Shown here piece by piece: positions 24,726-31,908 of a stretch of 43,071 nt of DNA; position 1 is the stretch's first letter; each line of letters begins with the position of its first letter. Made by a program: the position numbers and the translations under genes. Source of the stretch: Marilutibacter maris (GTDB lineage: Bacteria > Pseudomonadota > Gammaproteobacteria > Xanthomonadales > Xanthomonadaceae); NCBI RefSeq assembly GCF_006546735.2, contig NZ_VICD02000165.1, positions 1-43,071 of the forward strand, written 5' to 3'. The notes beneath the pieces are model-generated. The model was not told where the DNA came from. It made no database searches and saw only the letters and a program-made list of their open reading frames with translations.

Positions 24726-25241
24726 TCAGGGCTTGAGCGACAGCCGGACCAGGCCGAGCTCGCTGCTGCCGCGCGCCTGCTGCTGCGATGCGCTGGCGGC
24801 CGGCCAGGTGAAGGGAATGCTGACGACCTCGCGGCCCCCGACTTCGCGTGCGGCTTCGACGACGAGGGTGTAGTTGCCCGGAGCCAGGTCGGCCAGCGGC
24901 TTGCGCGCGCTGTCGAAGCTGACCTGGTGCTGGCCGACCGGACGGGTCGCGCCGCTGACGCCGTCGACCGGCATCCGCAGGGTGCGGCCGCTGCGCCGCC
25001 ACCATTGGCGCATGTCCTTCAGCCACTTGGTGCCCTCGTTGTCGCGCATGTCGACGTCGTACCAGACCGCCAGGTTGGCGGCGACGCTGTTGTCGGGGCG
25101 CTCGATCCAGATCGCCACGTAGGGCCGGTGGTACTCGGCGACGTTGAGGCGCGGCACCTCGACGGTGATGTCCATGTCGGCGGCGGCGGCCGCGAACGGG
25201 GAGAGCAGGGCGAGCGTCAGGGCCAGGCGGGGAAGCGTCAT
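24726..25241 (-). CDS. DUF2271-family periplasmic protein with ApbE flavinylation motif
   Basis: A 171-residue protein starting MTLPRLALTLALLSPFAAAA (signal peptide; cleavage near residue 21). The domain then runs DMDITVEVPRLNVAEYHRPY, VAIWIERPDN and NLAVWYDVDMRDNEG, and continues with a Trp-rich WLKDMRQWWRRSG segment. Residues 93-99 read DGVSGAT, an exact fit to the Dxx(s/t)gAT motif that ApbE modifies, so Thr99 should carry covalent FMN. It is the second gene after PepSY and three genes before the flavoreductase. I infer that it is the periplasmic electron carrier or terminal reductase of the system. The start at 25241 is preferred over an in-frame one at 25325 because it gives a clean signal peptide. 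Confidence 0.85.
   Translation of the reverse strand: MTLPRLALTLALLSPFAAAAADMDITVEVPRLNVAEYHRPYVAIWIERPDNSVAANLAVWYDVDMRDNEGTKWLKDMRQWWRRSGRTLRMPVDGVSGATRPVGQHQVSFDSARKPLADLAPGNYTLVVEAAREVGGREVVSIPFTWPAASASQQQARGSSELGLVRLSLKP
24945..24965 (-). other. Predicted FMN attachment motif DGVSGAT in the DUF2271 protein
   Basis: These codons encode residues 93-99 of the DUF2271 protein. The final Thr (codon at 24945-24947) is the predicted site of phosphoester-linked FMN. The motif matches D-x-x-S/T-G-A-T as known from NqrC/RnfG-type ApbE substrates, and an apbE gene is in the same transcription unit. Confidence 0.75.
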
Positions 25242-25302
25242 CGTCGACTCCGGAGATGGGGATTGGTGCCGGCATGCGGCCGGCGGCCAGGAAGGGAACG
25301 CG

Positions 25303-25944
25303 TCAGTGCATGAAAAGGATGACAAGCACGACCGGGACCGCGAGGCCGGCGGCGACCAGCGGCCAGGTCGCGCCGCGCTGGCGCGCGTGCAGTTGCAGCA
25401 GCCACAGGCCGGTCAGCGCGAACAGCAGGCAGGCGATCGCGAAGATGTCGATGAACCAGCGCCATACCGGGCCGGTGTTGCGGCCCTTGTGCAGGTCGTT
25501 GAGCCAGGCGATGGTGCCGCGGGTGGTCAGTTCGTATTCGACGCCGCCGCTGTCGCGGTCGATCGCCAGCCAGGCGTCGCCACCGGGGCGTGGCAGCGAC
25601 ACGTAGACCTCGCCGTCGGACCATTCGGCCGCGCGTTCGTCGATGCGGATGCCCAGCTCGCTGTCGAGCCAGCGGCGCACGCCATTGGGCAACGGCGCGT
25701 CGCTGGCGGTCTCGCCCTGCAGGCTCTTGAGCACGCTGGCCGGCAGGGTGCCGTTGCGGCTGGAGACGCTGGGCTCGGCCTCGATCTGGGCGGCGTGATT
25801 CAGGGTGATCCCGGTGACCGTGAACAGCAGCAGGACGACCAGGCTGAGCGCGGCGCTGATCCAGTGCCACTGGTGCAGGGTGCGTAGCCAGTAACCGCGG
25901 CGCTGCTGGGCAGCGGCCAGGTCGGCATGGGTCGATGGGCTCAA
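25303..25944 (-). CDS. PepSY-domain transmembrane protein, putative ferric-siderophore reductase subunit
   Basis: A 213-residue membrane protein of the PepSY-TM type. TM1 lies at about residues 29-48, followed by a periplasmic PepSY-like part (WLDSELGIRIDERAAEW; YVSLPRPGGDAWLAIDRDSG). TM2 (WFIDIFAIACLLFALTGLWL) and TM3 at the C-terminus (LVAAGLAVPVVLVILFMH) complete it. Histidines near the membrane faces (H24, H27, H50, and the LNDLHKGRNTG His) could ligate heme, as in related PepSY reductases such as FpvG, but that is inference. It is the first gene of the reductase unit, 46 bp after a Fur-box-like site. It would pass electrons from the cytosolic flavoreductase to the periplasmic flavoprotein. 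Confidence 0.85.
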   Translation of the reverse strand: MSPSTHADLAAAQQRRGYWLRTLHQWHWISAALSLVVLLLFTVTGITLNHAAQIEAEPSVSSRNGTLPASVLKSLQGETASDAPLPNGVRRWLDSELGIRIDERAAEWSDGEVYVSLPRPGGDAWLAIDRDSGGVEYELTTRGTIAWLNDLHKGRNTGPVWRWFIDIFAIACLLFALTGLWLLQLHARQRGATWPLVAAGLAVPVVLVILFMH

Positions 25945-25990
25945 GCGGGACGGTCCGGTGATCGGATCAGGGGCCCGGCATTACAGCAGA

Positions 25991-26010
25991 AATGAGAATG
26001 ACTCGCAATT
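25991..26010. promoter_or_regulatory. Fur box upstream of the PepSY operon
   Basis: The 20 bases aatgagaatgactcgcaatt resemble the Fur-box form common in this bacterial group and match the site before fiu over agaatga-tcgcaatt with one mismatch. It lies between piuC and the PepSY gene, 46 bp before the PepSY start, giving the reductase genes their own iron-repressed promoter. Confidence 0.72.
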
Positions 26011-26062
26011 CCGAGTCTGGCGACATGCGATGCCGCCGGCCGGCTCCAGCGGGGCCGCCGCG

Positions 26063-26755
26063 CTACGGCTCGCTCCAGCGTCGCAGCAGGTTGTGGTAGA
26101 CGCCGGTGAGGCGCAGCAGGTCCTCGCGATCGGCGTTGGCGGCGGTCAGCGACTGGATCGAACGGTCCATCTCCAGCAGCAGGCGCCGCCGGGTCTCGTC
26201 GCGGACCAGGCTCTGGACCCAGAAGAACGAGGCCAGCCGCTCGCCGCGGGTGACCGGCTCGACCCGGTGCAGGCTGCTCGACGGATAGACGATCAGGTCG
26301 CCGGCCGGCAGCTTCACCTCGTGTTCGCCGTAGGTGTCGTGGATGACCAGTTCGCCGCCGTCGTAGTCGTCGGGATCGTTGAGGAACAGCGTGCAGGACA
26401 CATCGCTGCGCAGGAAACCGGTCGCCTGGCCGGCCGACGCCGCCAGCGCCATCACCGCGCCGTCGACATGGAAGCCGTACTGGCCGCCGCCGCGGTAGCA
26501 ATTGAACCGCGGCGGCAGGGTGCGCGCCGGCAGCACGCTGGCGAAATACAGCGGATTGCGCGCCAGCGCGGCGAGGACCTGCTCGCCCAGCCGGTGGCGC
26601 AGCGCGGAGTCGTCGGCCAGCTGCAGGTTCGATTTGACCTGGGCGCCCTGCGCACCGACCGTGGCGCGGCCGTCGATCCACTCAGCGCCGGCCAGGGCGT
26701 CGCGCATCGACGCGACCTCGGCGGGCGTCAGGACATCGGGGATGTGCATCAGCAT
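26063..26755 (-). CDS. piuC: PiuC/YbiX-type Fe(II)/2-oxoglutarate-dependent dioxygenase
   Basis: A 230-residue non-heme iron dioxygenase of the PKHD/PiuC family. The iron ligands are H96 and D98 (YGFHVDG) and H163 (SSSLHRVEPV). R173 (RGERLASFF) is placed to bind 2-oxoglutarate. The family is almost always encoded next to Fiu/PiuA receptors. Its substrate is not settled, but it influences uptake of siderophore-type compounds. The start at 26755 (MLMHIPDV) has GGAG nearby; 26749 is an alternative. It follows fiu by 74 bp with an intervening hairpin and probably shares its transcript. Confidence 0.92.
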   Translation of the reverse strand: MLMHIPDVLTPAEVASMRDALAGAEWIDGRATVGAQGAQVKSNLQLADDSALRHRLGEQVLAALARNPLYFASVLPARTLPPRFNCYRGGGQYGFHVDGAVMALAASAGQATGFLRSDVSCTLFLNDPDDYDGGELVIHDTYGEHEVKLPAGDLIVYPSSSLHRVEPVTRGERLASFFWVQSLVRDETRRRLLLEMDRSIQSLTAANADREDLLRLTGVYHNLLRRWSEP

Positions 26756-26774
26756 GGTCGTTGCTCCAGACGAC

Positions 26775-26802
26775 GACGCCTCCCCGGGGATGGGGAGGCG
26801 TC
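26775..26802. other. Intercistronic stem-loop between fiu and piuC
   Basis: A perfect 11-bp stem (GACGCCTCCCC at 26775-26785, GGGGAGGCGTC at 26792-26802) encloses a 6-base loop. No T-run follows on the minus strand, so it is not a standard terminator. It lies 20 bases before the piuC start and could attenuate or stabilise, giving more receptor than dioxygenase. Confidence 0.6.
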
Positions 26803-26829
26803 GCGCTTCGTCGTGCCTGGCGTTCCGGC

Positions 26830-29172
26830 TCAGAAGCGGTAGTTGACGGTCAGCAGTGCGCTGCGCGGCTGGCCCGGGGTGTAACGGTAGCCGCTCTTGT
26901 TGATCGCCGCGACATACTCTTCGTCGAACAGATTGTAGACGTTGAGGCGGACGTCCCACTGCTCGCTGAAGCGGTAGCTTGCCACCGCGTCGAACACCCA
27001 GTAGTCGTCGGTATGGGTCGGGGTGCCGATCGCGCCGTCGGCGCCGCGGGTCAGGCCGCCGTTGTAGCGGGCGCCGCCGCCGAGCATCAGGCCGGACGCG
27101 AACTGGTAGCTGGTCCAGGCGGTGAACGCGCGGTCGGGGGTGTAGGCCAGGTCGCGGGAACCGTTGCTGGTGACCGGCGGGCCCTCGACGACCTCGGTGT
27201 CCATGGTCGTGAAGCCGGCGGAGACCGACCAGGCCTCGGTGATCTGGCCGACCGCGCTGATCTCGATGCCGCGGACCCGCTTCTCGCCGTTCTGGTAGTA
27301 CTGCTGGTCGACCGGATCCTGCACGATCTCGTTCTCGATCCGGGTGTCGTACAGCGCCGCGGTGATCATCAGGTTGTCGTCGGCCAGGTTCCACTTGGCG
27401 CCGATCTCGCCGGTACGCGCTTCCTGCGGGTCGAACACCGGATTGTTGGCGTTGTTGGCCGAAGCGCTCAGCTCGAGGTTGCTGCCGCCCGGCGGCTGCT
27501 GCGAGATCGCGTAGTTGGCGTAGAGGCTGGAGTCGGCGGTCGGCTTGAACAGCGCGCCGACCTTCCAGTTGAACAGGGTGTCGGAGGTCTTCGCATTGAC
27601 GTGGGGCAGGACCGTGCCGGTGGGCTGGCCGTCGCAGTCCGGGCCGCGGCGGGTACCGCAGGCGGCGAGGCTGCTGAACTCGGTGTCGTAGCGGTCGAAG
27701 CGCAGGCCGCCGTTGAGCTGCCAGCGCTCGCCGAACTTCAGGGTGTCGAAGAAGTAGACGGCGACGGTGTCGGTACGGCCATCGCTGTCGGCGCCGGTGC
27801 GGCCCCAGCGCAGGCCGCCCACGTTCGGGCTTGGGTCGTAAAGATTGGCGTCGGGCCAGGTGGTGCCGTCGAGCGCACCGATGCCGTCGTTGTCGACCTC
27901 CTCGCGGATCAGCTCGATGCCGGTGCTGAAGTCGTGCTCGACCGCGCCGGTGCGGAAGCTGCCGGTCAGGCTGGTCTGGTTGGTGGCGATCGTGTAGCGC
28001 TGGTCCTTGAACGTCGGCAGGTTGCGGGTGATCGTCCAGCCCGACGGGTCGGCGAGATCCGGGGTGGTGATGTTGACGTCGCGGACCATGAAGGCGGTCA
28101 GCATGTATTCCTGGTGGCTGCGGCCCCAGCGGGTGGTGTTGCGCAGCACCATGTCGTTGTCGAACTGGTGCTCGACCGCCAGCGTCAGCATGTCGGCGGT
28201 GACGTCGTCGAAGTCGGACAGGGTGCCGTAGAAGTTCGACGAATCGACGCGCGGCGCCTGGCCGATTTCGGGCCGGGTCGGGTCGGGGCTGGTGTAGCCG
28301 GGCAGGCCGACCGTCGGCACGCCGCCGTCGGGCAGATTGTCCTGCTGGACGTGCATGAGGTCGACATAGACCCGGGTGTTGCCATCGAGGCCGAAGCCCA
28401 GCGAGGTGGCGAGGCCCCAGCGGTTCTGCTCGATGGTGTCGCGCCCTGGCACGTCGCTGTCCTGGGCCATCAGGTTGATGCGGAAGGCGTTGCCGCTGCC
28501 GAAGGTCTGGTTCCAGTCGGCGGTGGCGCGGGTCTGGCTGTCGCTGCCGATCGACAGCGAGGTGTGGGTGCTGTCGCCGAGGAAGGGGCGCTTGGTGACG
28601 AGGTTGACCGAGCCGGTGGGCGAGCTGCGTCCGGTGTCGGTGCCGGCCGGGCCCTTGGTGACCTCGATCTGCTCGATGTTGAACACGTCGCGGGTGATCG
28701 AGCCCAGATCGCGGACACCGTCGACGAAGATGCTGCCGGAGGTATCGAAGCCGCGCATGTAGATCGCGTCGCCGGTGGTGGTGTTGCCGTTCTCGCCGAC
28801 GTAGAAGGTGCCGACGCCGGGGCTGTTGCGCAGCGCCTCGGTCAGCGAGGTCGCGCCCTGCTCGTTGAACAGGTCGCTGCCGATCACGTCGATGGTCTGG
28901 GTGGTGTCGAGCAGCGGCTGGGTGAACTTCGGCGAGGAGACCGTATCGGCGCCGTAGCGCTTGACCCGATGGCCGTGGACCTGGACCTCGTCCAGGGTGG
29001 TCGCATCGGCGGCGCCCATGCCGGCGTCGCCCGAGGGGGCGGCATGCGCCGCGATCGGGGCGGCCAGTGCCAGGCTGGTCGCCAGCGTGGCGACCCCCAG
29101 ATGGCGGCCAGCGGCCGAATCCTGCGGGCGGGAGGAGCGGATGGGGTGCTTGCGGCTCTTGATGTGATTCAT
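26830..29172 (-). CDS. fiu: TonB-dependent catecholate siderophore receptor (Fiu/PiuA type)
   Basis: A 780-residue outer-membrane receptor. It has an extended signal peptide (about residues 1-45, ending AAPIAAHAA) and a short TonB-box-like stretch (LDEVQVHGHRV). The plug domain follows (DTTQTIDVIGSDLFNEQG, SLTEALRNSPGVGTF, IYMRGFDTSGSIFVDGVRD, IEVTKGPAG, SPTGSVNLVTKRP). A 22-strand barrel ends in the terminal aromatic NYRF. Linkage to piuC and plug features identify the Fiu/PiuA group, which imports catecholate or dihydroxybenzoate iron complexes. A Fur-box-like site lies about 150 bp upstream (29321-29343). The precise siderophore is not predictable from sequence. Confidence 0.92.
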   Translation of the reverse strand: MNHIKSRKHPIRSSRPQDSAAGRHLGVATLATSLALAAPIAAHAAPSGDAGMGAADATTLDEVQVHGHRVKRYGADTVSSPKFTQPLLDTTQTIDVIGSDLFNEQGATSLTEALRNSPGVGTFYVGENGNTTTGDAIYMRGFDTSGSIFVDGVRDLGSITRDVFNIEQIEVTKGPAGTDTGRSSPTGSVNLVTKRPFLGDSTHTSLSIGSDSQTRATADWNQTFGSGNAFRINLMAQDSDVPGRDTIEQNRWGLATSLGFGLDGNTRVYVDLMHVQQDNLPDGGVPTVGLPGYTSPDPTRPEIGQAPRVDSSNFYGTLSDFDDVTADMLTLAVEHQFDNDMVLRNTTRWGRSHQEYMLTAFMVRDVNITTPDLADPSGWTITRNLPTFKDQRYTIATNQTSLTGSFRTGAVEHDFSTGIELIREEVDNDGIGALDGTTWPDANLYDPSPNVGGLRWGRTGADSDGRTDTVAVYFFDTLKFGERWQLNGGLRFDRYDTEFSSLAACGTRRGPDCDGQPTGTVLPHVNAKTSDTLFNWKVGALFKPTADSSLYANYAISQQPPGGSNLELSASANNANNPVFDPQEARTGEIGAKWNLADDNLMITAALYDTRIENEIVQDPVDQQYYQNGEKRVRGIEISAVGQITEAWSVSAGFTTMDTEVVEGPPVTSNGSRDLAYTPDRAFTAWTSYQFASGLMLGGGARYNGGLTRGADGAIGTPTHTDDYWVFDAVASYRFSEQWDVRLNVYNLFDEEYVAAINKSGYRYTPGQPRSALLTVNYRF

Positions 29173-29320
29173 CGAACTTCCGTCATGAATACACCCGGTC
29201 CAGACGGGGCCGGGCGTGTCTGCAAAGGGTTTCAGGACGGAGTGCCGGTTTCGGGGCAGGGCCGGTTCGGGGCGGACCCGTGGCTGCGGACAGCCCGTCG
29301 AGGGCTGCTATTTAAACGCA

Positions 29321-29343
29321 AGCAAGAATGATTCGCAATTGCT
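29321..29343. promoter_or_regulatory. Fur box upstream of fiu
   Basis: The core agaatgattcgcaatt (29325-29340) is flanked by inverted arms AGCAA (29321-29325) and TTGCT (29339-29343). It differs by one base from the site before the PepSY gene. It implies iron-repressed transcription of fiu-piuC. The rest of the 272-bp gap 29173-29444 shows only a weak GC hairpin at 29423-29440 after the Rieske gene. Confidence 0.72.
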
Positions 29344-29444
29344 TCATCGTCTGGCCGGTGCCGGCGGCCGGGCGCGCGTGTCCCGCCGGGGACCGGAGCG
29401 GAGAGGCGGAAACGGTTGCGGCGCCGCCGATCGCGGCGGCGGGT

Positions 29445-29768
29445 TCAGTCGCGGTCGTCGCGGGTCCAGACCAGGCCGTCCTCGACCTTGGTCGGGAACT
29501 TCACCACCGGCGTGTAGGCGGGCGGATTCAGGCAGCGGCCGTCGCGTACGTCGAACTTCGACCCGTGCAGCACGCACTCGATCGTCGCCTCCTCGCCGTC
29601 GAAGGGGCCGGCCGACAGCTCGAAGTCCTCGTGCGAGCACTTGTCCTCGAGCGCGTAGTAGTCGCCGTCGTAGTTGACGACCAGGATCGGGGTGTCGCCG
29701 TCCCAGGCCACGGTCGATTCGCCGGGGAGCAGTTGCGATGTGGCGCAGACGCTGATCCAGTCGCCCAT
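29445..29768 (-). CDS. Rieske-type [2Fe-2S] ferredoxin
   Basis: A 107-residue single-domain Rieske protein. The cluster ligands are C44-x-H46 (KCSHEDFEL) and C65-x-x-H68 (ECVLHGSKFD). There is no signal peptide or membrane segment, so it is a soluble cytosolic electron carrier of the dioxygenase-ferredoxin kind. No oxygenase component is adjacent. In this bacterial group such ferredoxins are often found near suf genes, and here the suf operon begins less than 1 kb away. The partner is unknown. Confidence 0.88.
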   Translation of the reverse strand: MGDWISVCATSQLLPGESTVAWDGDTPILVVNYDGDYYALEDKCSHEDFELSAGPFDGEEATIECVLHGSKFDVRDGRCLNPPAYTPVVKFPTKVEDGLVWTRDDRD

Positions 29769-29832
29769 GTACGGTGTCTCGCGAGTTCGGGGGCTTGGCG
29801 CATTCGCGGCGCCGGCTGCCGGGAGGCCCAGC

Positions 29833-30357
29833 TTACAGCGGCTTCTCGAGTATTTCGAAGCGCAGGTCCGGGCGCTTGGGGATGCCGAAGCGCTCGTCGC
29901 CGTACGGGAACGGCTTCTTGATCCCGGTACGCCGGTAGCCGCGGCGCTCGTACCAGGCGATCAGCTCGTCGCGCACGTCGATCACCGTCATCCGCATCGT
30001 CGCCAGGCCCAGGTCCTCGCGCGCCAGGCGCTCGGCCTCGGTCAGCACGATCCGGCCCAGCCCGCCGCCCTGTGCGGTCGGGGCCACCGAGAACATGCCG
30101 AAGTAGCCGGCGCCGTCCTGTTCGGCAACATGCGCGCAGGCGATCAGCGCGTCGTCGCGGTGGGCGAGCAGGATGCGACTGCGCGGGCGGACGATGTCCT
30201 CGCGCAACACCTCCGGGTCGATGCGGTTGCCGTCGAGCAGGTCGGCTTCGGTGGTCCAGCCGGCGCGGCTGGCGTCGCCGCGGTAGGACGAGGTCACCAG
30301 CTCGACCAGGGCGGGAATGTCGGCCTCGGTCGCGAGGCTGAAGGTCAGTGCGTGCAT
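29833..30357 (-). CDS. GNAT-family N-acetyltransferase
   Basis: A 174-residue acetyltransferase. The acetyl-CoA pyrophosphate-binding segment is PTAQGGGLGRIVL (Q-x-x-G-x-G variant), with GMFSV before it on strand beta4. The C-terminal part has AWYERRGYRRTG, the usual beta6-alpha4 motif. It starts MHALTFSLATEADIPALVEL. It precedes the Rieske gene by 64 bp on the same strand and may be co-transcribed with it. It is separated from sufS by a repeat-filled gap. The substrate (protein N-terminus, small amine or antibiotic) cannot be told. Confidence 0.85.
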   Translation of the reverse strand: MHALTFSLATEADIPALVELVTSSYRGDASRAGWTTEADLLDGNRIDPEVLREDIVRPRSRILLAHRDDALIACAHVAEQDGAGYFGMFSVAPTAQGGGLGRIVLTEAERLAREDLGLATMRMTVIDVRDELIAWYERRGYRRTGIKKPFPYGDERFGIPKRPDLRFEILEKPL

Positions 30358-30386
30358 GGCGGAATATTACCGGTGTCGACGCTTCC

Positions 30387-30527
30387 GTAGGAGCGGCGTA
30401 AGCCGCGATTCCCTGGCCGCGCCCGGGAATCCCCAAAGTTTGCTGCGCAAACCTTGGGCCCCGCCGTTGCGCTGCCACACCCCCATTCGCGCTGCGCGCG
30501 AATCGCCCCCTGACTCAGGGGGCTGGG
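30387..30527 (+). repeat. REP unit joined to composite element copy 3
   Basis: A near-perfect REP unit (30387-30409) runs directly into a composite element (30410-30527). That element keeps the CCCAAAGTTTGC/GCAAACCTTGGG hairpin, the TTCGCGC/GCGCGAA hairpin and the right terminal repeat ending CTCAGGGGGCTGGG (30506-30527). The left terminal repeat and GATATCCGG hairpin of copy 1 are absent and are replaced by the REP unit. It fills part of the 294-bp gap between the GNAT gene and sufS. Confidence 0.82.
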
Positions 30528-30552
30528 GGGATGAGGCGGACGATTGCTCTTC

Positions 30553-30620
30553 GTAGGAGCGGCGTAAGCCGCGATGGAGCTTTCACCGTATCGTCCGATC
30601 GCGGCTTACGCCGCTCCTAC
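30553..30620. repeat. Inverted pair of REP units before sufS 3' end
   Basis: A plus unit (30553-30575) and a minus unit (30598-30620) are exact reverse complements over 23 bp, separated by 22 bp, and would form a long stem. They lie 32 bp beyond the sufS stop and could protect the 3' end of the suf mRNA. Confidence 0.85.
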
Positions 30621-30651
30621 GAAGGCAAAGCGCCTTGGGAAACAGGGAGGC

Positions 30652-31908
30652 CTACACCAACAGCCGGCGGACCTTGTCGATCGCCGCGGCGAAGGCGTCG
30701 ATCTCCTCGAAGGTGTTGTAGAAGGCGAGCGATGCGCGGCAGGTCGCCGGGACCCCGAAGTGCTGCATCAGCGGGTGCGCGCAGTGGTGGCCGGAGCGGA
30801 TCGCCACGCCCTCCAGGTCGAGCAGGGTCGCCAGGTCGTGGGCGTGCGCGCCCTCGACCAGGAAGCTGATCACCGCCGCCTTTTCCTTCGGCGCGCCGAA
30901 GATGCGCAGGCCGTCGATCGCCGACAGCGCCGCGGTCGCGTAGTCCAGCAGCGCCTGTTCGCGCGCCTCGATCCGTGCCATCCCCAGCGCCGACAGATAG
31001 TCCACCGCGGTGCCGAGGCCGACGAAGCCGGCGATGTTCGGGGTGCCGGCCTCGAACTTGTGCGGCGGATCGTTGAACACGGTGCCCTCGAAGCGGACCT
31101 CCTTGATCATCTCGCCGCCACCGATGAACGGCGGCATCGCCTCCAGGTGCTCGCGGCGCGCCCACAGCACGCCGGTGCCGGTGGGGCCGCTCATCTTGTG
31201 GCCGGTCAGCGCATAGAAGTCGCAGCCGATCGCGGCGATGTCGAGCGGGCGGTGCGGCGCGGCCTGGGAGCCGTCGACCAGGGTGACGATGCCGCGCCGG
31301 CGCGCTTCGCGACAGATCTTGCGGACCGGATTGACCGTGCCCAGCACGTTCGACACGTGGGTCAGCGCCAGCAGTTTCACCTCCGGGGTGAGCAGGGCGC
31401 GCAGGCCTTCGAGGTCGAGGTCGCCGCGATCGTCGAGTTCGGCGACCTTGATCGTGGCGCCGGTGCGCTGGGCGACCAGCTGCCACGGCACGATGTTGGC
31501 GTGGTGCTCCATCCGGGTCAGCACGATCGCGTCGCCCGGGCCGAGCCGGGGCAGCGCCCACGAATAGGCGACCAGGTTGATCGCGAAGGTGGTGCCGCTG
31601 CACAGCACCAGTTCGTCGGCGCGGACGTTGAGGAACTTCGCCAGCTTGCCGCGCGTGCCCTCGTAGGCTTCGGTCGCCTCAGTGCCGAGCGCATGCACCG
31701 CGCGGCTGACGTTGGCGTTGTGGCGGCGGTAGAAATCGTCGACCGCCTCGATCACCGATGCCGGCTTCTGCCCGGTGTTGGCCGAATCCAGGTAGATCAG
31801 CGGCTTGCCGTGGACCTCGCGGGTCAGCACCGGGAAGTCGGCGCGGACCTTCGCCCAATCGACCGTGGTCGCCGGGTCTGCGGGCAGCGGGGCGGACGGA
31901 ACGTTCAT
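30652..31908 (-). CDS. sufS: Cysteine desulfurase of the SUF system
   Basis: A 418-residue PLP enzyme that removes sulfur from cysteine as a persulfide for Fe-S assembly. The PLP lysine lies in ALTGHKMSGPTG and the persulfide cysteine is C376 (IRSGHHCAHPLM, the RxGHHCA form typical of SufS). Other features are YLDSANTGQKP and SGTTFAINLVA. The start at 31908 overlaps the sufD stop by 4 bp. It is the last gene of the suf operon. No sufE or sufU transfer protein is found in the window, so one must be encoded elsewhere or be absent. Confidence 0.95.
   Translation of the reverse strand: MNVPSAPLPADPATTVDWAKVRADFPVLTREVHGKPLIYLDSANTGQKPASVIEAVDDFYRRHNANVSRAVHALGTEATEAYEGTRGKLAKFLNVRADELVLCSGTTFAINLVAYSWALPRLGPGDAIVLTRMEHHANIVPWQLVAQRTGATIKVAELDDRGDLDLEGLRALLTPEVKLLALTHVSNVLGTVNPVRKICREARRRGIVTLVDGSQAAPHRPLDIAAIGCDFYALTGHKMSGPTGTGVLWARREHLEAMPPFIGGGEMIKEVRFEGTVFNDPPHKFEAGTPNIAGFVGLGTAVDYLSALGMARIEAREQALLDYATAALSAIDGLRIFGAPKEKAAVISFLVEGAHAHDLATLLDLEGVAIRSGHHCAHPLMQHFGVPATCRASLAFYNTFEEIDAFAAAIDKVRRLLV

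Noticed and set aside
22688-24736. A 682-codon plus-strand frame opposite apbE and the DUF4198 gene
   Set aside because: It is antisense shadow of two recognised genes with signal peptides and motifs.
26761-29331. An 856-codon open frame on the plus strand opposite fiu
   Set aside because: It is an exact antisense shadow of a clear TonB receptor. High GC leaves few stop codons on the opposite strand, and the product has no recognisable domain.
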